This document shows, in pieces, positions 9,260 through 17,435 of a DNA stretch of 27,420 nucleotides. The notes beneath the pieces were generated by a model, which had not been told where the DNA came from, did not search any database, and saw only the letters and a list, made by a program, of their open reading frames with translations. The DNA is from Cylindrotheca closterium (Eukaryota; Bacillariophyta; Bacillariophyceae; Bacillariales; Bacillariaceae): the NCBI GenBank assembly GCA_933822405.4, contig CAKOGP040001447.1:1-27420 (forward strand). Direction: 5' to 3'. The stretch's first letter is position 1, and the number at the start of each line of letters is the position of its first letter. A program made the translations under genes and the position numbers.

Positions 9260-10468
9260 TTATTCTTTGCTCTTTGATTTCTTACTCGGGCGATACTCTG
9301 CAATGACGACAGCGTGATCTCTCTCGTATGGCTCCAATGTCAATTGTTCCAGGGGCTTGAAATTCTCGCTTTGCAGTTTGCTGACCTCTCTTCGGAAGAC
9401 TGCTTCTGGTGCAGCTGTGGAGTCGATACAACTTGCCTTGATGGCAATAACGGCATGACCCCCATTCTTCAAGAAGTAATGTGCGTTGTGTGCAACAATA
9501 CGTGCCTGATCTGGTTGTGCGACGTCAGCAAAGATGCAATCCACCATACCAATGAGCATTCTGTACTTCAGAGGATGTCTCGCATCTTCTATAATGGGAA
9601 TAATGTTCGTTCGCAACTTGGCAACACCAAGCAGGTCACGACCGGGACGGTGAGAGAACTCGACAGCGTAGACAGCACCTTCCTTTCCTACAATATCTGA
9701 TACGTGGGAAACAGATGTTCCTGCAGCTGCTCCAATATAAAGTACCTTGGATCCAGGCTTGATCCAGATATTGTCGACACCACCAAGAACAGCGGCGGCA
9801 ACTAAATGTTGAGAAAGAAAGAAATGATGGATTGAGAACATTGGGATCGTGATTTTCAACCAAGTGTACAAGACGAAGCTTACTCTTAGAACGAAAAGGA
9901 TTCCATACGCGGTATTCGACCTTCTCGGCTACTCCTCCGGGAGTCGACGCAGGTTTTTCGACTGTGATTCTCTTTTCTCCGTAAACGGCAACACCAGGAG
10001 TCGAGTTGAGAGTGACGAGGGCATCTTCCTTCCCTCTCGCAACGAAAATTCCTTCATGGCGATGTGGTTCGACAACGACCTTGGCTCCTCCCTTCATTCC
10101 GCCACGACCACCGCCACGACCTCCATCTCTAATTTACAAAAGAAACACAAGCCCCACGTCAATCAACTAGTTTTGCAACATAATGACGATGTCTTCTCTC
10201 CTTTCTTTACTCACCTTCCTCCACGGCCTCCACCACGACCACGGCCTCCAAATCCACCTCGACCTCCTCCTCTACCACGGCCTCCGAATCCGCCGCCGCC
10301 ACCACCTCTGTTTCAAAAAAGGAAAAATTCACGGTGTTGGATACCCATAGTAAATATCGGAATTGGTGCTTCCATCAAGAAGACCTACCTTCCAAACCCT
10401 CCTCTGCCGCCACCACGACCGCCGCCTCTGCCGCCTCTACCACCAAAGCCTCTTCCTCGTCCAGACAT
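9260..10468 (-). CDS. NOP1/FBL: Fibrillarin, rRNA 2'-O-methyltransferase of box C/D snoRNPs
   Basis: Fibrillarin is the nucleolar SAM-dependent enzyme that 2'-O-methylates rRNA guided by C/D snoRNAs. The four exons on the minus strand are 10468-10389, 10307-10215, 10128-9884 and 9801-9260. Introns are 81, 86 and 82 bp, all GT-AG. The product is about 319 residues. Residues 1 to about 70 form the Gly/Arg-rich GAR domain ([17 protein letters not shown]...). Then come [37 protein letters not shown] across the last junction, the SAM motif [56 protein letters not shown] and [11 protein letters not shown]. The catalytic Lys-Asp-Lys-His set is intact (K of RSK, D of FADVAQPD, K of IKA, H of RDH). 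The C-terminus SKKSKSKE is basic. Two of the three introns cut Arg codons (AG|A) inside the GAR repeats. It is divergent from the Notchless gene. Confidence 0.96.
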
Positions 10469-11129
10469 GTTTGTGATCGTTTGTAATAGTGAAAGTATAG
10501 ATCGCTAGTTTATCAATGTCCAATGGAAATTCCTATCTCCTCTTGTCAACGAATGAGTTGGATATGATGGTTGGCCCTCTCGATTGCCAACTGACACCGC
10601 ACAGACTGACTAGGACTCAAAAATCCATTCCCTAACTTTGTGTCCCTCTTTTTTACCTTCGTTTCCCCATGATTTGCAACAATTGTACCTAATTGAAGCA
10701 GCCACAAGACACAGTACAGTACAGTACAAGTATGTAGCAAATGAATGGTGGCAATCATATTTGATGGCATCTTCTGTGGTCGGAAAACACTACTTCTGTG
10801 GCCACTTAATCCTCCTTAGTACTCAGCCAGCATCTGAAAACCTTTTGTCGGTTGTCGAAATAAAATGGTGAACGCCGACAGGAACAATGTGGTAGATGTG
10901 ACAATGCGGCAATACTGACCTGTTCTGTCTGAAGCTAGATATTGTATACAGATATTGTCGACACAGTAGTATATTACTATCTGCAGTCAAGAGTATAGCT
11001 ACTCTTTCTGTAGTATGCCCGGTGGTTGCCACTTTTAAAATATTTACGCGCGTGTGACTACTTTGACTATACACGATGTTTGCAAGCCATTTATTCTTTT
11101 TCATTCTTTCAATCGAACAAAAAAGCAAG
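10469..11129. promoter_or_regulatory. Divergent intergenic region between fibrillarin and NLE1/Rsa4
   Basis: 661 bp separate the start codons of two ribosome-biogenesis genes transcribed away from each other, so both promoters are here. An (ACAGT)3-ACA run lies at 10711-10728. No TATA box or known ribosome-biogenesis element was recognised. An upstream in-frame ATG at 11076 belongs to the same frame as NLE1 but is judged not to be the main start. Confidence 0.45.
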
Positions 11130-12728
11130 ATGTCAGGTGACAAGAGGACTGGAGGTATTGCTTGGGCTGGAAGTTTAGTGGGATCGGAAAATCCCAAAAG
11201 CTTGGGTTACCGGTATTCCAATCCAGCAAAGCGATATCGAAAAGACGGCGAAAATGAGGAAGAACATAAGCTACCAACAAATCTTGTCATTCAATTTCGA
11301 AATCGACAAGGAGAAGAGTTGGCGGACAATCTGGACGTCCCTACGGGATCATCTGTTGACGATTTACAAGCTTTGATCCGCTCGCTTTTGGAGCAACAAG
11401 GCGATGGCGATAATGCAAAGATACCCTACTCGTTCTATGCCAAAGTGGAAAAGAACGGAGTCCTTGACGACGTTGAAATCACGCATCGGTTATCTGACTT
11501 TTTGAATGAAAACAAAGTTTCCACTGAAGATGTTTTGCAATTGACCTACCAGCCGTTGGCTGTCTTTCGAGTCCGACCGGTAACAAGGTGTACTGACACA
11601 ATGCCGGGCCATACAGAAGCCATTCTTCACGTTTCATATAGTCCCGATGGAAAGCACCTTGCCAGTGGAGGAGGAGATACAACAGTTCGTTTCTGGGATG
11701 TGAATACAAGTCTGCCCAAACATACTTGCAAACAACACAAAAATCACGTATTGTGTACAGCTTGGTCGCCCGATGGAACCCGATTCGCAAGTTGTGACAA
11801 GAACGGAGTGTTGATTCTATGGGACCCAACCAATGGCAAGCCAATTTTCTCCAAAAAGGCACATCGCCAGTATATTAGCAGTCTTTCCTGGGAACCAATG
11901 CATCTAAACGGCGGCAAATGTGAGCGACTAGTCACAAGCTCAAAAGACTCGACGTGCAAAGTCTGGAACGTTCGCACCCAGCAATGTCTATTGACCTTGA
12001 GTGGCCACACAGACAGTGTCGAATGCGTTCGATGGGGCGGAGAAGGCTTTTTATATTCTGCGAGCCGAGACCGATCCATTAAAGTCTGGACCATGAAGGA
12101 TGGGGACGTACCGGGAAAGTTGGTCCGCAGTCTGAAAGGACACAGTCATCGAGTCAACACATTGGCACTCTCTAGCGATTACATCTGCCGAACAGGACCT
12201 TTCGATCACCGCGGTACTCCTTTTGCCTCGCGAGAAGAAGGATTCCAAGCATCAGTAGAAAAGTACAAGAATTTTATTCAGCAGGGGCACGAGCGATTGG
12301 TTTCGGGAAGTGACGATTACACGCTATTCCTGTGGCATCCAACCCAAGAAAAGCACCCAATTAAGCGGCTCACTGGACATCAACAAGCAGTCAACCACAT
12401 TGCCTTTAGTCCAGATGGTCGTTATTTTGCCTCTGCATCCTTTGACAAGAAGGTCAAGCTGTGGAATGGGTTTTCTGGAGACTTCTTGAACACATTGACT
12501 GGTCATGTCGGCCCTGTCTATCAAGTAGCATGGAGTTCTGATTCTCAATACCTAGTGAGTGCTAGCAAAGACAGTACCGCCAAACTGTGGGAAGTTCCAA
12601 CTGGCAAACGAGCAAGAGCAACACTCCCAGGTCACGCCGACGAAGTATTTGCCCTTGATTGGAGCCCCAATGGCGCTAGTGTTGCCACGGGTTCTAAAGA
12701 TCGAACAATCAAGATATGGAAGTGTTAA
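11130..12728 (+). CDS. NLE1/RSA4: Notchless/Rsa4 WD40 ribosome-assembly factor
   Basis: NLE1 (yeast Rsa4) binds pre-60S particles and is pulled by the AAA+ ATPase Rea1/Midasin during nuclear 60S maturation. The product is 532 residues from the ATG at 11130 (MSGDKRTGG). An in-frame ATG at 11076 would add 18 hydrophobic residues not expected in a nuclear protein. The N-terminal NLE/ubiquitin-like domain covers about residues 50-142 (NLVIQFRNRQGEEL to VLQLTYQPLAVFRVRPVTRC). WD40 repeats then fill about 159-532, with repeats ending in RFWDV, ILWDP, KVWNV, KVWTM, LFLWHP, KLWNG, KLWEV and KIWKC, eight in all as expected of the family. Diagnostic for NLE1 over other WD40 proteins are the insert RTGPFDHRG between blades and GHERLVSGSDDYTLFLW. 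Intronless and complete. Confidence 0.96.
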   Translation: MSGDKRTGGIAWAGSLVGSENPKSLGYRYSNPAKRYRKDGENEEEHKLPTNLVIQFRNRQGEELADNLDVPTGSSVDDLQALIRSLLEQQGDGDNAKIPYSFYAKVEKNGVLDDVEITHRLSDFLNENKVSTEDVLQLTYQPLAVFRVRPVTRCTDTMPGHTEAILHVSYSPDGKHLASGGGDTTVRFWDVNTSLPKHTCKQHKNHVLCTAWSPDGTRFASCDKNGVLILWDPTNGKPIFSKKAHRQYISSLSWEPMHLNGGKCERLVTSSKDSTCKVWNVRTQQCLLTLSGHTDSVECVRWGGEGFLYSASRDRSIKVWTMKDGDVPGKLVRSLKGHSHRVNTLALSSDYICRTGPFDHRGTPFASREEGFQASVEKYKNFIQQGHERLVSGSDDYTLFLWHPTQEKHPIKRLTGHQQAVNHIAFSPDGRYFASASFDKKVKLWNGFSGDFLNTLTGHVGPVYQVAWSSDSQYLVSASKDSTAKLWEVPTGKRARATLPGHADEVFALDWSPNGASVATGSKDRTIKIWKC

Positions 12729-13347
12729 AAAGTACTAAACAGTCGGAGGGTAAAATATAAGCTGTAATATCTTGTTTTACCGAAGGACTTTTTTACTTTT
12801 GCTTCTGCAACTGCAATGCAAGTGTTCCTCGGTTGGTGCGTCTTTTTGTTATATGCAATTGATTTTCATTCCGTTCCTGTTAAACCCTCCGGCATATTGT
12901 AGTCCTCATCGGTTCTAAATATCAGGACTAAATAGTTGGTTTACTTTTCTATCACGCTTTTAACTCACGCATTAGTATACAGTAGATACAATGTTCACAG
13001 TAGATACAATGTTCGATGTCGCTTCATCGTGTTGTTGTGTTTGGAAAATGTGGTCGTGATTTGAGTTGGAGGCAAATTGCGGTTCGTCTTCCGTGTCGAA
13101 ATGCTCCTTCATATTTATGGACCGTCTACTTGCAATATTACTTTTAATTAAATGGTGCGACACTAGGATGACTGACTCTGGTCTTTCCCCCAGCAAACTT
13201 TCCAACTTCTTCACCACGAACCCATTACAGTTTGGGGCAGCTTCTACAGCATGCCACCCCAAGCAAGAGAAAGAAACAAATAATAGAAGTAAGAGAAACA
13301 ACAGGAAAACACAGACTGAGCGTCAATTGATCAAATAGGGACTTTTA
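12729..13347. other. Intergenic between NLE1 and the CAP-domain gene
   Basis: It holds the NLE1 3' UTR and the promoter of the next gene. An 18-bp perfect direct repeat is listed separately. The minus-strand frame 12972-13301 starts like a signal peptide but has no ATG. Nothing else is supported. Confidence 0.5.
12979..13014. repeat. Perfect 18-bp tandem duplication
   Basis: ACAGTAGATACAATGTTC occurs twice head to tail at 12979-12996 and 12997-13014 with no mismatch, indicating a recent slippage duplication in non-coding DNA. Confidence 0.85.
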
Positions 13348-15018
13348 ATGTCCACATTTGGCGCCACAATGCCTGCAGCACCTCTAGATTCCATGAACGG
13401 CAAGAAACGAATTGCTGCTGTTCGACGAAAGTCGTCGGTGGTGTCAGAAGAAAACATCCAAGAGCGATTGGGACTTCGACGACAAGCTAGCACAGTTCGA
13501 AAATCCGTTATATTGGAATCACTGGGGAAATGGGAGACAGGGGGAGACCTTACTTTCAAACAATCACCGAAAATTGATTCAATATCGGAGACAACGAGGC
13601 CCAGATCCTTTGACGATGGACCGCTTGTCAAGGAAGAAATGGAAGGGGAAACTCTGGCAAAGGGTAATAGGGCTAAATCGGCGGATGCTCGCACGTCCTC
13701 TGTAGTCTCACCTATAGTACCCAAACAAAAGACATCCAAAAAGGCAGTTGGCTCGATGTCGCCACCTGTCGCACCCAAGCGATCGTCAGCACCAGCAAAA
13801 GAAACAGAAACAGCAGCGGTCTCACCCCTGGCCCCCAAACGAGTATCTGTGTCTCCTAAGAGTTCTTCTCCTGGTCTGCAAAAAATATCCTCGAAAAGGA
13901 TCAGTCCAAAACGGAGTAGTCGCAAAATTAAGCGGGCTTCGAGTCGGTCCATCCTGAAAGACAAGGGCAGTCCGAGCAATGGAGACCATTTGTTAGAAGG
14001 CGATGATGACTCCAAAAAACCGCAAACTTCTGCTAGTAGTGGAAGTGGAACCGGTAACAGTATCGGCAATGGTGGAAGCAGCGTGGTCAGCGCTCCTTCG
14101 AAATTACCCCCCAACCGTGCCAAGCGACGGACCTCAAAGGGTCCCAAGTCAGCCAAAAGCATGGCCAATGGCCAAAAACCTCGTCGGAGCAAGTCTTCTG
14201 ACTTGGAAGCCTGTTCCGAAGGCCAAACCAAAGCCAAAAAGAGTAAACGACGATCCAAATCAGCGGACAACGACGTGGATTTTGGACCGGATATCCTAGT
14301 GGATGAAGAAAAGTCGGAAAAATCGAAAAAGAAGGGCAGGACGAAACGACGATCCTCTAATAAGCGGACTTCGGCAATACAGTCCACTGATGTAGAGAAT
14401 GATAAAGAAGGCAATCAGCAAAGTAATCCACAAGATAGGAGGGCATCCTTGGCGGGAACCAAAAAGCGGGCGCATAGTGCAGGTCCGCTGAAACGAAAAA
14501 CTGGTGAGGCGAATGAAAAACCGGCACTGCCGGAAAGGGCGGCCAGTATGATGTTAAATAGGGACAACACAAGGCGAGGGAAGGCCAATTCCCTACATAA
14601 TTTGGTCCAATACTCGGCGGAGGAAATTCACAGTACTTCCTATTTTGCTAGCAACCATGTCCTGGTAAATCGAGAACGAATGAAACGAGGATTGCGACCA
14701 CTTACTCGGAATATTGCCATGGACTCCCTGGCAAGAGAGAGTGCAGAGTCTATGGCCGAGTCAGCGGGCAGTTCTCCATTGCGAACGACCTATGTGGGCA
14801 ATGTACTTCGTGGCGAGTCCATTCGAGCAGTACATAGGGCTGTCATGCTAAACAAGCAAGGGCGGGAACGAGCTAATATGCTCAACCCATACTTTCAAGA
14901 TTTTGGCGTCGGAACTGCCAAAGGAAAAGATGGGATGCTCTACGTTTGTCAGCTGTTCAGCGAACGGTTAGAATTGAGTTGCACAGATCTTGTAGTGGAC
15001 GAAGAGAAATCAGATTAG
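13348..15018 (+). CDS. Basic Ser/Lys-rich protein with C-terminal CAP (SCP/YkwD-like) domain
   Basis: 556 residues, single exon, ATG at 13348 and TAG stop. Residues 1 to about 420 are low complexity and strongly basic: repeated RRKSS, KRISPKRSS, RRSKSSD and KSKRRSKSAD, many with RxxS phosphorylation context, interspersed with short acidic patches. This part is probably disordered, and its Lys/Arg clusters could act in nuclear targeting or nucleic-acid binding. The C-terminal about 120 residues match the CAP superfamily pattern: LVNRERMKRGLRPLTRN, MDSLARESAESMAE, a VGNVLRGESI segment in place of the usual GEN, HRAVMLNKQGRERANMLNP, YFQDFGVGTAKGKDG and LYVCQLF. CAP proteins are normally secreted, yet no signal peptide is present here. 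Role unknown. The 363-residue antisense frame (13323-14414) is a shadow of the low-complexity part. Confidence 0.85.
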   Translation: MSTFGATMPAAPLDSMNGKKRIAAVRRKSSVVSEENIQERLGLRRQASTVRKSVILESLGKWETGGDLTFKQSPKIDSISETTRPRSFDDGPLVKEEMEGETLAKGNRAKSADARTSSVVSPIVPKQKTSKKAVGSMSPPVAPKRSSAPAKETETAAVSPLAPKRVSVSPKSSSPGLQKISSKRISPKRSSRKIKRASSRSILKDKGSPSNGDHLLEGDDDSKKPQTSASSGSGTGNSIGNGGSSVVSAPSKLPPNRAKRRTSKGPKSAKSMANGQKPRRSKSSDLEACSEGQTKAKKSKRRSKSADNDVDFGPDILVDEEKSEKSKKKGRTKRRSSNKRTSAIQSTDVENDKEGNQQSNPQDRRASLAGTKKRAHSAGPLKRKTGEANEKPALPERAASMMLNRDNTRRGKANSLHNLVQYSAEEIHSTSYFASNHVLVNRERMKRGLRPLTRNIAMDSLARESAESMAESAGSSPLRTTYVGNVLRGESIRAVHRAVMLNKQGRERANMLNPYFQDFGVGTAKGKDGMLYVCQLFSERLELSCTDLVVDEEKSD

Positions 15019-15349
15019 AGACACAACCTAATATAGTCTTTACGTGTTTTGGCGCCATGAAGCATAGTATGTAGGAGAACATACTGAAAATACGAATAGA
15101 ACTGAAAGCTTGTCTGATCCGATTGAAACTTAGATGCGCTGCTCGAGTCCTTCGAAGGCGGTGGCACTACTGAATCGAATTTAATAGATGAGTAGGGCGA
15201 GCTGAACCTATGTCTCTCTTCGCAGTGCGAGGCTAGATTTGCCAAAATCAGTGCAAAGTAGAAACAATCAATCATACGCTATCAGTAGTGTAAACAAATT
15301 TACTCATTTTTAAAATGTATATCGCTGTGCCTATTTTTTCTGGCAATTT
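15019..15349. other. Convergent intergenic region
   Basis: 331 bp between the stop of the CAP-domain gene and the stop of the giant repeat gene. The minus-strand frame 15015-15275 has no supporting features. Both 3' UTRs must fit here. Confidence 0.5.
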
Positions 15350-17435
15350 TTAGACAGCTGGATTTGCAAAACCGCCAAAGCAAGGTCCGCAATGATCCTT
15401 TGGATAATATGCTAGAATGTCCGTATCATCCTCAGGGACACAGAATGTCTGGTATCCATCACGTGCTGAATAATGACAAACATGGACATTTTCACTATTT
15501 GCGCCACATGGATGTTCTTCCTTGGAACAGTAGTGACCGCCCTTGGCTGTGATTTGCAATGGACTAGACATCTGGCCTCGATGCGAAGACTTGTAGAAAC
15601 CTTCGATAGCTCCCGCACGATCCTCATCAGACAAGAGTCGGACTTCTGGGACATCTGCACACTGTGTTTCACAGTGAATCAAGAAAGAGTATTGGACAAC
15701 TGGTACATCGGACTCATCAGGATGACAGCATCTGGGAACAGTCCCAGAATTAGAGCTGTCCAAATGCGAATCAGATATCCAGAGATCAACGATTGTTACA
15801 GGTGTTCGAGACATGCAGAATGCCGTGTAGGTTGTGTTTGACCCACAAGCACTGACACTTTTCTGATTTTCACAGGTAGTGTCGCCCACAGCTGTGAAAT
15901 GATACTGGATGAACATGTCGTCGAGCTCAACGCCGAGGAAATTTTCAATCGTGAATGTAACAGTTGAAGTGTTTTGCTCTAATACTCGAATTGGAGCTTC
16001 CTCGTATTCCGTCACACCAATCGATTCGACAAGCTCCACATCCTCTGGACATTCAGCAGGCGGAGTTTCTTCACAGTGAACACATTCTGGCAAACAGGAG
16101 ACACTGAATGTGTATTCTACAAAGTTTGTGAAATTGTCTGGCCTCTGACAATTTTCACACTCAGTCAAGTCATCAACATCACAGAGATACATGTAAATTG
16201 TGATTTGTGCCTCATCCTCGAAACAGTATGCCGTGTAGGTTTCAGTCCAACCATATTCGACTTCACTCTCGGACTCGCACTCTTGACTAGTGGAATTGTA
16301 TCGATGCAATACAGACAACTTCGCAATCGTGTCATCGTAGAACAGTTGGTTGATTCTAAATGTCACATTGTCACCATCGGGACTACGCTCAAGAACTTCA
16401 ACGGGAAAATCACTTTCCGAAATGTCAAGGACGGTGCCACTACAAGTCACAGAGCCAAGTCCAGCTTGTCCACTAATCTGAACTAGAGTCTCGTCGACAC
16501 AATCCGGACTGTCGGGAGTGGGACTTGATGTTGGTCCAGATGTTGGTCCTGCAGTTGGCTCAGATATCTCTGTACGGCAAGGATCAGAGTTACATGGAAC
16601 CTCAAATAAATACTTTGCAACATTGGAGTCATCGACAGTAGAATCTGAACAGAACTCTGGGATAGAGTTCGAACCTGCAGAGAATGCAACATCGGTGCTT
16701 GACACGAACAAGGTCAACATGGCGTATTCTTGCCCAAGTGCACACTGTATCTGGGCCTCAAATGTAGTGCCATAGCAGATGTTATTTTCAATTGAGCATG
16801 TCGTTTGTGATTCATCAACGAATGCAATCCAATCAATTTGCCCGTTTGCACAATCTCCGGATCCCAAGGAATTAAAAGTCTGATTGAAACCAATAGTGAC
16901 AATGCCGGTATCAATATCCCGTTCAATGATTTCAGGTCCAGCATCAAGTGGCCAATCAATCAATGGCTCTTCGTGTTGCAGTTCAATTTCCTTACAAACA
17001 GTAGGGGCAGGACTAGACGTAGGTGCTGATGTTGGTCCGGATGTTGGAACACCATAATCGCTGCCACATTCACAAGAGAATTCAATCTTGTACCTGCAGA
17101 TGTCGCTTTCTGGGTCCCATCCCGTGCAGACATCGCTATCCTCTGGCGTTGTTGTGATGGGCAGATAGACCTCGATCGAAGAGGATTCACCTTTACACTT
17201 CGAAGTGTAATCAATAGTTGATTCTCCCTGATTGAAAGCCACTTGTCCTGAACTCTGCAAAGTGCCATCCGATCCGACATAGACGATTTGAATCCAAGGA
17301 AAGCTTGTTGCCATCCAATTGTCAATACTCCACGACAATAGTCCTTCTCCAAGGTTCTCTATCTCCACCGCTGAGGGATCAAATGCATGACCTGCGCAGT
17401 CTTTGCGAACAGTAATCATTTCGCCCAAGCAATCG
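15350..17435 (-). other. C-terminal module region: four Cys-containing domains plus Cys-rich tail
   Basis: Read in the minus direction the modules are: M1 about 17435-17050 (DCLGEMITV ... FSCECG), linker PTSGPTSAPTSSPAPT, M2 about 16995-16570 (VCKEIELQ ... FEVPCNSDPC), linker PTAGPTSGPTSSPTP, M3 about 16505-16090 (DCVDETLVQ ... FSVSCLPEC), and M4 about 16060-15670 (ECPEDVELV ... FLIHCETQC). Each begins with a Cys near a short beta strand and ends in an F-x-x-x-C pattern. Inside are a 'V-x-F-x-I/F-x-N' strand and, in M2-M4, a Cys between an aromatic/Thr stretch and 'A-x-x-x-x-L/I' strands. This points to repeated beta-sandwich units. The tail after M4 has its own Cys pattern ending DHCGPC. Domain limits are by eye. 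Confidence 0.6.

Noticed and set aside
9849..10508. 219-codon plus-strand frame with Pro/Arg-rich end
   Set aside because: It is antisense to fibrillarin. The Pro-rich part is the complement of the Gly/Arg GAR domain and it crosses fibrillarin introns.
11076..11129. Upstream ATG giving NLE1 an 18-residue hydrophobic extension
   Set aside because: Family members begin close to MSG/MA..., and a hydrophobic leader does not suit a nuclear WD40 protein. The ATG at 11130 is preferred.
12972..13301. Minus-strand frame beginning with a signal-peptide-like hydrophobic stretch (about 109 codons)
   Set aside because: It starts at TTG, and no ATG exists before the upstream in-frame stop. Its C-terminus is encoded by the 18-bp direct repeat. 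No domain.
13323..14414. 363-codon minus-strand frame opposite the CAP-domain gene
   Set aside because: It is an antisense shadow of the low-complexity Ser/Lys coding region. The plus strand ends in a recognisable domain.
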